Positions 35,029-44,126 are shown, numbered from the stretch's first letter. The stretch is 64,000 nt of DNA from Azophilus sp026709365 (GCA_965200175.1 OZ241345.1:372001-436000), one strand, 5' to 3'. Numbers and translations are program-made. Notes: generated by a model from the sequence alone, not told the origin.

Positions 35029-35478
35029 CTATGTGGCGGGCGGGGTGGCCGCCAAGGCGGGCTGAAGCCCCTCAAGCAGTCCCTCAACGCGCGCCGTTCG
35101 CCCCTCGATGCGCACTACCCGCTGCTGGAGTTCATTGATTTGCGCGGACTGGGCCTGCAGGGCCGTGCGCATCTCCGTGCGCAGTTCGCCGATTTCCTTG
35201 TGCATTTCCGTGCGCAAGCCACTGAGCTCGTCGCGCATCTCCGTACGCAAGCCACTGAGCTCGTCGCGCATCTCCGTACGCAAGCCATCGATCTCATCGC
35301 GCATCTCGGTGCGCAATCCACCGATCTCATCACGCATCTCGGTGCGCATTCCACCGATGTCGTTGCGCACCGCAGTGCGCAGTTCCGCTATGTTCCCGCT
35401 CTGGTGCAGCATCAGGCCAGCCAGCCCGAGGATGCCGGTCACGAGCATTCCGGCTATGGTGAGGGTGTCCTTCGACAT
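35029..35478 (-). CDS. Membrane-anchored hendecad coiled-coil protein
   Basis: 149 residues. One hydrophobic segment near the N-terminus (LTIAGMLVTGILGLAGLML) is followed by seven 11-residue units of the type LRTEMRDEIGG. An 11-residue period predicts a right-handed coiled coil. The tail has QQRVVRIEGRTARVEGLLEG. It is probably a small bitopic protein with a long stalk. A truncated relative of its C-terminus is encoded at 62781-62921. Function unknown. Confidence 0.65.
   Translation of the reverse strand: MSKDTLTIAGMLVTGILGLAGLMLHQSGNIAELRTAVRNDIGGMRTEMRDEIGGLRTEMRDEIDGLRTEMRDELSGLRTEMRDELSGLRTEMHKEIGELRTEMRTALQAQSAQINELQQRVVRIEGRTARVEGLLEGLQPALAATPPAT
35168..35398. repeat. Seven tandem 33-bp units inside the coiled-coil gene
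   Basis: Units start CGCATCTCC or CGCATCTCGG and repeat every 33 bases, keeping the reading frame, so each encodes one 11-residue hendecad. The two units at 35201-35266 differ by two bases, indicating recent slippage or duplication. Confidence 0.75.
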
Positions 35479-35734
35479 ATCTCCATCCTATCACGTCCGA
35501 GTGGTGTGCCGCGGCAGCCGCCGCGTCCTTTGACGGGTTACCCTACCTAACGGCGAAACACGGCGAAATGGGCAATCTCTCAAATGGCTGCGGGAGATTG
35601 ACCCGCTCAAGCCGCGGACGAACGGCAAGGCCCCTCGACCAGCAACTGATCCAGCGGAAGGTCAATCAGCCTCGCAAAAGAGCCGCTCCACAAGGCGAAC
35701 CCAGCCACCGCGCAGCTGGACGGCTTCAATCGCC

Positions 35735-36517
35735 TCAGTAGGGCGCGGAGCCGCCATCAACGCTCAGGGTGGCGCCGGTGATGCCGCCGCCGGCATGGCT
35801 GGCCAGCAGCACGGCGGCGGCCGCCACCTCCTCGACGGTGTTGGGCCGCTTGATCGCCGACTCCCGGGCGAACAGTTCTACCATCTCGTCAAAGGTCAGG
35901 CCCATCGCCTTGGCAGTGGCGGGGCCGGTGTCCTTGACGATGTCGGTGATGATCAGGCCCGGGCAAATGGCATTGACGGTGACGCCTTGGGCGCCGACCT
36001 CCTGGGCCAGCGATTTGGTCAAGCCGTTGACCGCGTGCTTGGCTGCGGTGTAGGCCGTCAACACCGGCTTGCCGACCTTGCCCTCGACGGAGGAGATGTT
36101 GATGATGCGGCCGAAGCCGCGCTCCAGCATGCCCGGCAGCGCCCGGCGGCTGGCCCAGAAGGTGGAGTGGAGGTTCCACTTGATGGCGAGGTCGAAGGCC
36201 TCGTCGGAAAGGTCCACCAGCGGCTGCAGGTCGCCGGCGCCGCCCGCATTGTTGACCAGCACGTCCACTTGGCCGAGATGGCTCACGGCCTGGTCGATGA
36301 AGCCTTCCACATCGGCCTGGACGGTGGCGTCGCCGGGAATGAACACCGCCGCATCGCCGGCGTCCATTTCCTCAAGCGCCCGCCGGGCCTTGTCCTTGTT
36401 GCGGGCCATCAGCGCCACCTTCGCGCCCTCGGCCACAAAGGCTGCCGCGATGCCGCGGCCAATGCCCGCCGTGCCGCCGGTGACCGCCGCCGTCAAGCCC
36501 GCCAGCTGGGTTCCCAT
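35735..36517 (-). CDS. SDR-family NAD(P)-dependent oxidoreductase
   Basis: 260 residues with Rossmann fold. The nucleotide site is TGGTAGIGRGIA (TGxxxGxG), followed by VNNAGGAG, the catalytic serine strand IINISSVEG and the active-site YTAAKHAV (YxxxK). The C-terminal ITGATLSVDGG is standard. Substrate unknown. It follows a P450 gene by 4 bases, so the pair may oxidise and then dehydrogenate the same compound. Confidence 0.9.
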   Translation of the reverse strand: MGTQLAGLTAAVTGGTAGIGRGIAAAFVAEGAKVALMARNKDKARRALEEMDAGDAAVFIPGDATVQADVEGFIDQAVSHLGQVDVLVNNAGGAGDLQPLVDLSDEAFDLAIKWNLHSTFWASRRALPGMLERGFGRIINISSVEGKVGKPVLTAYTAAKHAVNGLTKSLAQEVGAQGVTVNAICPGLIITDIVKDTGPATAKAMGLTFDEMVELFARESAIKRPNTVEEVAAAAVLLASHAGGGITGATLSVDGGSAPY

Positions 36518-36521
36518 TCCC

Positions 36522-37853
36522 CTAAACGGCCTTAGTGAACCTAAGCTTCAGTTCCAGCGTGCCCAGCATGATGCCCGGCTGGTGCAGGAAGGTGTTGCCC
36601 GGCGCGTACTCAAGGTGGTCGATGCGGTCCAGCAGCCGATCCCAAGCGATCACTTGCTCAAGCCGGGAGAGATGGGCGCCAGGGCACACCCGCGGGCCTT
36701 GGGAGAACGTCAGGTGGCGGCTGACGGCCTTGCGGTCGAGCTTAAGCTCGCGCGGGCACTCGAACTCGGCCCCGTCGATGTTGCCCGCCGCCCAGCGCAG
36801 GTGCAGTTGCGAACCCGCCGGCACGGAAACGCCCTGAAACACCTCGTCCTGGGTGGTGATGCGGGTGGAGAGCCCCTGGGTGGGCGAGCGCAGGCGCATG
36901 CCCTCCTCGGTGAAGTGCCGAAGCTTGCTGCGGTCCTGCTTGACGGCATCGAACACGCCGTCGCGCTCGCACAGCAACTGCGCCTGCTCCTCGATGGCGT
37001 ACTGGGTGGTTTCCAGCCCGCCGATGACCATCGCGTAAACGATGCCGTTGATCTCCAAGTCGGTCAGCTTGCGGCCCAATGCCTGATAGGTCACTTGGGT
37101 CAGGAAGGTGATCATGTCCTCCTTCGGGCGGCGGCGGCGATCCTCGATGTGCGCCTGCACGTAGTCGGCAAACTCGTTGAGCGCCTCGAACTGCTCACGG
37201 GTCTGCTCCTCATTGAGCAGGTTGCGGTGCCCTTCGCCATAGACGAAGGCCGCCACTTGGGCAGCGCCCCACTTCTCCACCAAGGCGATGTCCTCCTGGG
37301 GGAAGCCGAGGATGCTGTTCATCACCCGCTGCGGCAGCGGACGGGCGAACTCGGAGATGAACTCCACCTCGCCGGGGTCGTTGTCGATCCAGTTGCCGAT
37401 CAGGTCGTTCACGTGGCCGGTGATCATTTCCGTGTTGCGGGAGGCACCCGGCCCCACCCAGGGATCGGTCAGCTCCTGGCGATGGGCGCGGTACAGCGCG
37501 TCGGTCGGGCGCAGCGTCATCATCGACGCCATCATGGTGTTGATGTTCGGAACGTCCTGGGGCGGAACGCCCGACTCGTTGAGTTGCCTAAGCCCCAGCG
37601 ACATCAGCGGCGGAAAGCGCACCGGGTCGCGCACCACCAAGGCGATGTCGTCGTACTTGGTCAGGATGAAGGCATCCTTGTCCGGGGTGGGGCCTTCGCC
37701 CGGCAAGCGATGCACCGGGGCCTCGCGATGCAGGATCTCGTAGGCCGCATACCAATGCTCCGGCGCACCCGGCCCGAACAGGTCCACGTCGGCAAGGGTC
37801 ACGGGGCGCTGCATCGGGCTGCGTTCCTGATCGGGGGTCTTCAATGGCTCCAT
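36522..37853 (-). CDS. Cytochrome P450
   Basis: 443 residues from ATG 37853; ATG 37814 (with AGGA about 10 bases upstream) is a credible shorter start. Soluble bacterial class P450 monooxygenase. The heme-ligand loop is FSQGPRVCPGAHLSRLE (FxxGxRxCxG), the ExxR motif is EEGMRLRSP, and the I helix reads VIGGLETTQYA, with GGLETT in place of the usual AGxDT. Redox partners are not adjacent. Paired with the SDR gene downstream. Substrate cannot be read. Confidence 0.93.
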   Translation of the reverse strand: MEPLKTPDQERSPMQRPVTLADVDLFGPGAPEHWYAAYEILHREAPVHRLPGEGPTPDKDAFILTKYDDIALVVRDPVRFPPLMSLGLRQLNESGVPPQDVPNINTMMASMMTLRPTDALYRAHRQELTDPWVGPGASRNTEMITGHVNDLIGNWIDNDPGEVEFISEFARPLPQRVMNSILGFPQEDIALVEKWGAAQVAAFVYGEGHRNLLNEEQTREQFEALNEFADYVQAHIEDRRRRPKEDMITFLTQVTYQALGRKLTDLEINGIVYAMVIGGLETTQYAIEEQAQLLCERDGVFDAVKQDRSKLRHFTEEGMRLRSPTQGLSTRITTQDEVFQGVSVPAGSQLHLRWAAGNIDGAEFECPRELKLDRKAVSRHLTFSQGPRVCPGAHLSRLEQVIAWDRLLDRIDHLEYAPGNTFLHQPGIMLGTLELKLRFTKAV

Positions 37854-38215
37854 CCTCCCATGGCATGGGCCTAGAATGGCCGAGATGAGGTTGTCTCGCA
37901 AGTGCGCGACCTAACGGTCGCGGATGGAGTTTCGCTGACGTGAAACTCCGCGCGTTCGTCGCGTGGGTCGGGTTCCGAAATGTTTCTGAGCCCGCGCGCA
38001 GGTCGGATTCGGGGATGTTTCTGGATCCGCGCATCGCTCAGCCGGCTGGCAGCAATTCTCACTTTGGATCAAATCCACCTTCCATTGACCTATCAGGGAC
38101 GGCAGGCGCTTAAGCCAACGGCGCTTCGCGCCCTCTGAGCCAATACCCAAACGTTGTTGGTGTTGAAATCAAGCGGGCGGGTGGGCCAGAATCCGCCAGC
38201 CCACCCAACCTGTGG
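37854..38215. repeat. Divergent gap with palindromic repeat copy
   Basis: 37903-38034 holds a copy of the dispersed repeat: hairpin GCGACCTAACGGTCGC, core GGAGTTTCGCTGACGTGAAA at 37926-37945, then the tail GGTTCCGAAATGTTTCTGAG, which is repeated once more as GATTCGGGGATGTTTCTG. The rest, up to the aminotransferase start at 38216, shows no gene. Both flanking genes are transcribed away from it. Confidence 0.6.
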
Positions 38216-39394
38216 ATGCCTTTGGCTCTAGCGCAGCAACCGGTGCCCGGCGGCTTCGACAGCAAGCTGCCGGAAGTCGGCACCACCATCTTCACCCTGA
38301 TGTCGGCGTTGGCTGCGGAAGAGGGCGCCCTGAACCTGTCCCAGGGCTTTCCCGACTTCGACGGGCCGCCCGAGTTGCTGGAGCGGGTGCAGCACTACCT
38401 CACCCACGGCTACAACCAGTATCCGCCGATGGCGGGGGTTCAGAGCCTGCGCGAGGCGATCGCCCGCAAGGTGCTTGATCTCTACGGCCTGCCCGCGGAT
38501 CCCGAAACGCAGGTCACGGTGACCTCCGGCGCCACGGAAGCGCTGTTCTGCGCCATCACGGCAGTGGTGCGCCCCGGCGACGAGGTCATCCTGTTCGATC
38601 CGGCCTACGACAGCTATGAGCCGGCCGTGCGGCTATCGGGCGGCGTGGCGCGGCACGTTGCGCTTCAGCCGCCCGCTTACCGCGTCGATTGGGATCAGGT
38701 GCGCGGAGCCGTCACGCCGCGAACCCGGCTGGTGATCCTCAACACGCCGCACAACCCAACCGGCGCGGTGTGGTCGCACGATGACGTGCGCTGCCTGGAG
38801 TCCCTGGCCCTTGAGCACGGCTTGCACGTGCTCTCCGATGAGGTTTACGAGCACATCATCTTCGACGGCCAGGCCCATCAGAGCGTTTGCCGCTTTCCCG
38901 ACCTGTGGCGGCGGAGCTTCGTGGTATCCTCATTCGGCAAGACCTACCACACCACCGGCTGGAAGATCGGCTACTGCGTCGCCCCTGAGGATCTGACCGC
39001 GGAGTTTCGCAAGATCCATCAATTCGTGACCTTCACCTCCAACACGCCGGTGCAGCACGGCTTGGCGGACTTCCTCGACGCGCACCCTGAGCACCACTTG
39101 GCGCTGGGCGCCTTCTACCAGCGCAAGCGCGACCTGTTCTGCGCCCTGCTGGCCGGCAGCCGCTTCAGCCTGACGCCCAGTGCGGGCACCTACTTTCAAC
39201 TGCTCGGCTTTGATGCCATCAGCAGCGAACGCGACCGCGAACTGGCGGTGCGCCTGACCCGGGAAGCCAAGATCGCATCCATCCCGGTGTCGATCTTTTA
39301 CGCCGACGGCACCGACCATAAAATGCTGCGCTTCTGCTTCTGCAAGGATGACCGGACCTTGCGCCAAGGCGCCGAAATCCTCTTGGGCCTGTGA
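38216..39394 (+). CDS. PLP-dependent aminotransferase (methionine aminotransferase-like)
   Basis: 392 residues, fold type I. It shows LNLSQGFPDFDGPPEL, YNQYPPMAGVQSLR, VTVTSGATEALFCAI, the NPTG motif in TPHNPTGAVW, DEVYEHIIFDG and the cofactor lysine in SFGKTYHTTGWKIGY. These match the YbdL/KAT-III type, which transaminates methionine, glutamine and aromatic amino acids with keto acids. The next gene encodes an omega-amidase-like enzyme, the typical partner that hydrolyses the keto-amide product, pointing to methionine salvage or glutamine-dependent transamination. Confidence 0.88.
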   Translation: MPLALAQQPVPGGFDSKLPEVGTTIFTLMSALAAEEGALNLSQGFPDFDGPPELLERVQHYLTHGYNQYPPMAGVQSLREAIARKVLDLYGLPADPETQVTVTSGATEALFCAITAVVRPGDEVILFDPAYDSYEPAVRLSGGVARHVALQPPAYRVDWDQVRGAVTPRTRLVILNTPHNPTGAVWSHDDVRCLESLALEHGLHVLSDEVYEHIIFDGQAHQSVCRFPDLWRRSFVVSSFGKTYHTTGWKIGYCVAPEDLTAEFRKIHQFVTFTSNTPVQHGLADFLDAHPEHHLALGAFYQRKRDLFCALLAGSRFSLTPSAGTYFQLLGFDAISSERDRELAVRLTREAKIASIPVSIFYADGTDHKMLRFCFCKDDRTLRQGAEILLGL

Positions 39395-39397
39395 CCC

Positions 39398-40186
39398 ATG
39401 GCCGACGACCTTACCCTCTGCCTGGTGCAGACGCCGACCCATTGGCATGATCCGCCGCGCAATCGCGCGCATTTTGACGCCTTGCTTGAGGATCTGCCGA
39501 ACAACGCCGACGTGGCGTTGCTGCCGGAGATGTTCACGACCGGGTTCACCATGCGCGCCGCGCAATGGGCGGAGCGCATGGACGGCCCCACCGTCGCTTG
39601 GATGCGCGACCGGGCGCTGGGCTTGGGCTGCGCATTGTGCGGGAGCCTGGTCATTGAGGAGGGCGGCAGGTTTTTCAACCGCATGATCTGGGCGTCCGCC
39701 GACGGCGGCATCAGCGCCTACGACAAGCGTCACCGTTTCCGCATGGCTGGCGAGCATCGGCACTACGACGCAGGGACGGCGCGCGTCGTCGTCGATTGCC
39801 GGGGCTGGCGGATCAGCTTGGCGGTCTGCTACGACCTGCGTTTTCCGGTCTGGCTGCGCAATCGCGGCGATTACGACCTGTTGCTGTTCGCCGCCAACTG
39901 GCCGCAGGCGCGACGGTCGGCTTGGGATGCGCTGCTTCGAGCGCGGGCGATCGAGAACTTGAGTTTCGTGGCGGGCGTCAACGTGCTGGGCGAGGACGGC
40001 AACGGCGTGTACTATGCGGGCGGCAGCGCGCTTTACGGCCCCGAGGGCGATGCCCTCCTAGAGGCCGGAGAGCGCTGCGGCATCTTTTCGGCCACCTTGG
40101 AGAAGGCCGTCCTGGACGCCTGCCGGGCCGCGTTTCCCGCTTGGCGGGACGCCGACGACTTCGCGATTGATGGGACGAAGCCATGA
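39398..40186 (+). CDS. Omega-amidase (YafV-like, nitrilase superfamily)
   Basis: 262 residues. The Glu-Lys-Cys triad of the carbon-nitrogen hydrolases is visible: LLPEMFTTGF, YDKRHRF and LAVCYDLRFPVW. It probably hydrolyses alpha-ketoglutaramate or similar products of the aminotransferase encoded 3 bases upstream. The stop overlaps the start of the cytochrome gene (ATGA). Confidence 0.9.
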   Translation: MADDLTLCLVQTPTHWHDPPRNRAHFDALLEDLPNNADVALLPEMFTTGFTMRAAQWAERMDGPTVAWMRDRALGLGCALCGSLVIEEGGRFFNRMIWASADGGISAYDKRHRFRMAGEHRHYDAGTARVVVDCRGWRISLAVCYDLRFPVWLRNRGDYDLLLFAANWPQARRSAWDALLRARAIENLSFVAGVNVLGEDGNGVYYAGGSALYGPEGDALLEAGERCGIFSATLEKAVLDACRAAFPAWRDADDFAIDGTKP

Positions 40187-40593
40187 CCGATGCGAACCAG
40201 GCGGGGGCCCGCCGATTTCCGTTGCGCTTTGCCGCTTGCCGCCGGCTGCTCTGGGCCGCCGGCCTTGGCCTCGCCGCCTGCGCGGAGGATTCGATGCCGC
40301 CTGAAGCCAGTGGCGAAGCGGCTGTCCAATCGCATCGCTCCGGTGAAGCCATTTACCGACGCTACTGCTTCTCCTGCCATGCGGCCGGCGTGGCCGGAGC
40401 GCCCCGGACCGGTGACGCCGAGGCTTGGGCGCCCCGGCTCGCCAAGGGCCGGGACGCGTTGCTGCGCTCCACCATCGATGGCATGGTGGGCATGCCTGCG
40501 ATGGGGCTGTGCTTCGACTGCTCGGAGTCGGAGCTTGTTGACGCCATCGGCCACATGAGCGGGACGGCGCTGGCGCCGCCGCCTAAGCCTTGA
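40183..40593 (+). CDS. Cytochrome c5-type protein
   Basis: 136 residues. An N-terminal hydrophobic region with AAGLGLAACAED suggests export, perhaps as a lipoprotein. The heme site is CFSCH, the distal methionine lies in GMVGMPAMG, and the extra cysteine pair in LCFDCSESEL is typical of cytochrome c5. It is probably a periplasmic or membrane-tethered electron carrier. It is translationally coupled to the amidase gene without an evident functional link. Confidence 0.85.
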   Translation: MTDANQAGARRFPLRFAACRRLLWAAGLGLAACAEDSMPPEASGEAAVQSHRSGEAIYRRYCFSCHAAGVAGAPRTGDAEAWAPRLAKGRDALLRSTIDGMVGMPAMGLCFDCSESELVDAIGHMSGTALAPPPKP

Positions 40594-40613
40594 GGTTGGC
40601 AATCATCCAACGG

Positions 40614-41012
40614 TTAGGGCCTGACGGCCGTCAAGCCCAGTGATTGTGCGTTGGTCAAGCGCAGGAACCGACCGTCGAATGTCGCAATGCGCTCAACGCC
40701 AGCTTGAGCGGCGCTCGCCAAGTGAAGTGCATCGGCGAAGTCGAAGCCCCGTTCATACCAATCCAAGGCCTGACCGACCCGATCAACGGCTTCCGCGGTC
40801 ACGGACGAAACCCCGAGCAGGCGTCGAAGGGCGCTGGCGACTGCCCGGCGCTCTAGGCCGTACACGCTCCGCAACACCCATTCCGTCTCCAACACTACGG
40901 ACAGAGGGAGGAACACCCGGCCGCTCGCGACCAGACGGGCAGCCTCGGCAGCTTGGGATGGATCGTCGTTGGTCAGAAGCCGGACGACGACATTCGTGTC
41001 TAGGGCGATCAT
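40614..41012 (-). CDS. VapC-family PIN-domain toxin
   Basis: 132 residues. Ribonuclease toxin with the acidic active site of PIN domains: ALDTNVVVRLLTNDD (Asp 4), VLETEWVL (Glu 42), DFADALHLASA and ATFDGRFLR. Length is normal and no frame break is seen. The start overlaps the antitoxin stop by 4 bases. Confidence 0.9.
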   Translation of the reverse strand: MIALDTNVVVRLLTNDDPSQAAEAARLVASGRVFLPLSVVLETEWVLRSVYGLERRAVASALRRLLGVSSVTAEAVDRVGQALDWYERGFDFADALHLASAAQAGVERIATFDGRFLRLTNAQSLGLTAVRP

Positions 41013-41260
41013 GCGTCCTTGACGACTCCTGGCGGTGCTGCCAGCCGCATCTCAGCCAAGGATCGTCGCGGTCCGTCGTAGCCGACACAGCCAACCACCT
41101 CGGCGACTTCGGTTGGCTCGAATCCGGCTCGGGGCCTAAGAAACACGCCATCCGTTCGATCCTCGACCTCGAACTCAACACCCGGCCCCCATGCGTGTGC
41201 GGCGCGAATGGCGCTCGGGATGACAACCTGACCCTTGCTGGACATCGTGGTTAACTGCAT
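41009..41260 (-). CDS. AbrB/MazE-type antitoxin (VapB)
   Basis: 83 residues from ATG 41260 (MQLTTMSSKGQVVIPSAIRA), the standard SpoVT/AbrB swapped-hairpin start; the frame is open to 41320. The C-terminal part (EVAEVVGCVGYDGPRRSLAE) would bind the PIN toxin. It precedes and overlaps the toxin gene, as in VapBC operons. Confidence 0.88.
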   Translation of the reverse strand: MQLTTMSSKGQVVIPSAIRAAHAWGPGVEFEVEDRTDGVFLRPRAGFEPTEVAEVVGCVGYDGPRRSLAEMRLAAPPGVVKDA

Positions 41261-41424
41261 CGTTGCCGCTCCCATGTAAGACATTAGTAAGAAACTACTG
41301 CGTCGGTGAACGTGCGTCAACAGCCAGTGAGCGCTAGAATTGCCGCCCCGACCGGCTGAAGAGATTCCGTCGAGATGCCACCAGTTCCGTTCGGCTTTCC
41401 TTTTGTCCCAATGCGTGAACCTTC

Positions 41425-42849
41425 TTGAAACCCCTAATGCCGGTGGTGCTGGCTGGCGGCGTCGGCAGCCGTCTGTGGCCGCTGTCGAGGGCGCTGCTCC
41501 CCAAGCCCTTCCACGCCCTGTTCGGCGGGCGCTCGCTGCTGCAGGACACCGTGCTGCGGGCGGCCGGGGTCGCCGAGCGGCCGCCGATCGTGGTCTGCAA
41601 CGAGGCCCACCGCTTTCTGGTCGCCGAGCAGCTCCGGGCGCTGGACCTGCCCTGGCAACGCATCGCCCTGGAGCCCGAGGGCCGCAACACGGCGCCGGCC
41701 ATTGCGCTGGCCGCCCACCTGGCCCTGGCCGAGGCGTCCGGCGCGCAGTTGCTGGTGCTGCCAGCCGACCACCGGGTCGAGGATGCGCAAGGCTTTGCCG
41801 CGGCGGTCCGCACCGCCCGGGCGGCGAGCGAGGCTGGCGCGGTGGTCACCTTTGGCGTCGCGCCTTCCCGCGCGGAGACGGGCTACGGCTACATCGAGCT
41901 GGCGGTGGCCGGGCGGGCGGGCGTTCAGCCCGTCCGGGCCTTCGTCGAGAAGCCGGACGCCGAGCGCGCCCGGGCCTTCGCGACCTCCGGCCGTCATCTC
42001 TGGAACAGCGGCATGTTCGTGGTCGATGCCGAAGTGGCCCTGGCGGAGATCGAGGCGCACGGCCCTGAAATGGCCGCGGCCGTTGCCGAATCGGTGGGGA
42101 GGGGCCAGCCGGACCTCGACTTCTTCCGCCCGCACGAGGCGTTCCTGCGCAGCCCGGACGCCTCGTTTGACGTCGCGGTGATGGAGCGGACGGCGCGCGC
42201 CGCGGTGCTGCCGGTGGACTTCGGCTGGAGCGACATCGGCTCCTGGGAGGCGGTGCTGGAGGCCGGCGGGGCGGATGGGCGCGGCAACCGCTTCGTCGGC
42301 GACGTGCTGCCCTTGGACGTGGACCGCACCCTCGTCCATTCGAGCCATCGCTTGGTGGGCGCCATCGGCGTCGATCACTTGGTCATCGTCGAGACTGCCG
42401 ATGCCGTGTTGGTCGCTGACCGCAGCCGGGCCCAGGATGTGGGCGCCTTGGTGGCGCAGTTGCGGGATTCGGGCCGTTCGGAGCACAGCCTGCACACCGA
42501 GGTGTTCCGTCCCTGGGGCAGCTACGAAGGTGTTGGACGTGGCGAACGCTATCAAGTCAAGCGCATCAAGGTGAGGCCGGGCGCCAGCCTGTCGCTGCAG
42601 CTGCATCGCCACCGCGCCGAGCACTGGGTAGTGGTGCGCGGCGTTGCCGAGGTGACCCGGGGCGGGGAGACCTTCGCCCTGCGCGAGAACCAGAGCGCCT
42701 ACATCCCCCGAGGCGTGCGGCACCGGCTGCGCAATGCGGCGGACGCAGCCCTGGAGCTCATCGAGGTCCAGGTGGGCGACTACCTGGGGGAGGACGACAT
42801 CGTCCGCTTCGAGGATCAGTATGGGCGGGCGCGGTCGGCAGACCCCTGA
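41425..42849 (+). CDS. manC: Mannose-1-phosphate guanylyltransferase/mannose-6-phosphate isomerase
   Basis: 474 residues, TTG 41425 or ATG 41437. Makes GDP-mannose for polysaccharides. The N-terminal nucleotidyltransferase has LAGGVGSRLWPLSR, and residues about 350-474 form the type II isomerase cupin with RPWGSYEGV, YQVKRIKVRPGASLSLQLHR, HRAEHWVVVRG and ENQSAYIPRGVRHRL. It lies next to a glycosyltransferase locus on the other strand, the obvious user of GDP-sugars. Confidence 0.93.
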   Translation: MKPLMPVVLAGGVGSRLWPLSRALLPKPFHALFGGRSLLQDTVLRAAGVAERPPIVVCNEAHRFLVAEQLRALDLPWQRIALEPEGRNTAPAIALAAHLALAEASGAQLLVLPADHRVEDAQGFAAAVRTARAASEAGAVVTFGVAPSRAETGYGYIELAVAGRAGVQPVRAFVEKPDAERARAFATSGRHLWNSGMFVVDAEVALAEIEAHGPEMAAAVAESVGRGQPDLDFFRPHEAFLRSPDASFDVAVMERTARAAVLPVDFGWSDIGSWEAVLEAGGADGRGNRFVGDVLPLDVDRTLVHSSHRLVGAIGVDHLVIVETADAVLVADRSRAQDVGALVAQLRDSGRSEHSLHTEVFRPWGSYEGVGRGERYQVKRIKVRPGASLSLQLHRHRAEHWVVVRGVAEVTRGGETFALRENQSAYIPRGVRHRLRNAADAALELIEVQVGDYLGEDDIVRFEDQYGRARSADP

Positions 42850-42905
42850 CTTGGTGCCGGAGCGCCGTGATGGGCAAGCTTGTCTTGGGGATTGACGATG
42901 CAGGT

Positions 42906-44126
42906 TCAGCTCTCGGCGGCGGTGCCGTTTGAGGGTGGTTCCTTGAAGCCGATCAACAGGTCACGCCAGAGCTGATGTTCTGAACCCCGCAAGCACTGCA
43001 CCCGCGCGAAGCCACCCTCGGTCAGCATGAAGTTTTGAATCCAAGCACTGTCATAGTCCATTCCGATCCGGCCACCGTAGTGGGCTTCAGAGGACTCGCC
43101 CATTTCCAGGATGCATAGGCGTCTGGTCTTTCGAAACAGCCAACGCATGCATTCCAAGCCGCGTTCCGGCCCGCTCTGGATCATGACCCACTGGAAGACG
43201 CTGAATGCGGAGGTGACGTCGAAGCGCTCATCCGGTGTGCTGCTTAGGTAGTCATGGGCATTGGCGACTTGGTAGGTGGCCAAATCGCGGCGAAAGTACG
43301 TGCTGAGCAACCGGGCTATTCGGATGTCGTTGGCAGTGACGTCCACGCCCTTGACGGCGAAGCCCGCCTTCGCCATGCCGCAGCAGAAGAAACCGGTGTT
43401 GCAGCCTACGTCCAGATAGGATGAGTGCGCTTGCGGCAAGCCCGCGTCCGCACACATGGACCGCATGAGTTCAAGCCGCCGCTGGCTGTCCTGCCGGTTG
43501 ACGCGCCATTGGCGGCACTCAGGCAGTTCGATGGGTTGGTAAGCTGACTTGGTGTTTGGATAGGGCGTCCCCCGAAAAAGGTTGTCGATGATCTCGGTTC
43601 CGGCCTGCGCCTTCATGCGCTGAAAGCACTGTTCGCAGACGGATTCAGTTCGACTCTCCTGTTCATGCACAAGGAAGTCAGTGGCCTCGCGCTGTTCGCA
43701 AACCTGACAGCTCAACGTCAGGTGGGCAGGGCTGTGCCCGTTCTCCCGGAGTCTCGCGAGTTGCGGGTGGCTGGGTGCCGCAATCAGCAAGTCCACGCCG
43801 CGCCGTGCTGCCGCGCACCAATGCTCGACCATGCCTTCACCGAAATGGTATGCCTCGTCAAAAGCCAACAGGGCATCGGGCGGCGCCTCGTCAAGCCGCT
43901 CGATGCAGCGTTCGGCGGGCTCGAAGTAGTCAATTTGGGTGCTCAGCCCGGAACGGGAACCTAACCTGCGATGCTCGGCTATGTTGGGGCTTGTGCGCAG
44001 ACGCGGCGCATCGCCGCACAGAAAGGTCGCGGTGGGCCGACCGGCTTTCCGCGCTTCAGCGACAGCGAGGATCAGTCTCTCGGTTTTTCCCGCGCCAGGC
44101 AGTCCAGTGAGAATGTTGATTGGCAT
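42906..44126 (-). CDS. Thymidine-kinase-like P-loop domain fused to a SAM methyltransferase
   Basis: 406 residues. The N-terminal 190 residues resemble type II thymidine kinase: Walker A LTGLPGAGKTERLI, the SRSGLSTQIDYF segment, a DE-A motif in LLAFDEAYHFGEGMVE where thymidine kinase has DECQF, and a zinc lasso with LSCQVCEQREA and SVCEQCFQRM. From about 225 it is a class I methyltransferase with motif I YLDVGCNTGFFCCGMAKAG and VKGVDVTANDI, ending in GMDYDSAW. No linker shadow or frame break is visible. The combination is unusual. The polysaccharide context suggests methylation of a sugar, glycan end or nucleotide-sugar, with the kinase-like part binding or phosphorylating a substrate. Confidence 0.75.
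   Translation of the reverse strand: MPINILTGLPGAGKTERLILAVAEARKAGRPTATFLCGDAPRLRTSPNIAEHRRLGSRSGLSTQIDYFEPAERCIERLDEAPPDALLAFDEAYHFGEGMVEHWCAAARRGVDLLIAAPSHPQLARLRENGHSPAHLTLSCQVCEQREATDFLVHEQESRTESVCEQCFQRMKAQAGTEIIDNLFRGTPYPNTKSAYQPIELPECRQWRVNRQDSQRRLELMRSMCADAGLPQAHSSYLDVGCNTGFFCCGMAKAGFAVKGVDVTANDIRIARLLSTYFRRDLATYQVANAHDYLSSTPDERFDVTSAFSVFQWVMIQSGPERGLECMRWLFRKTRRLCILEMGESSEAHYGGRIGMDYDSAWIQNFMLTEGGFARVQCLRGSEHQLWRDLLIGFKEPPSNGTAAES

Noticed and set aside
35168..35398. CRISPR array
   Set aside because: The 33-bp periodicity has no spacers and keeps an open frame encoding 11-residue units.
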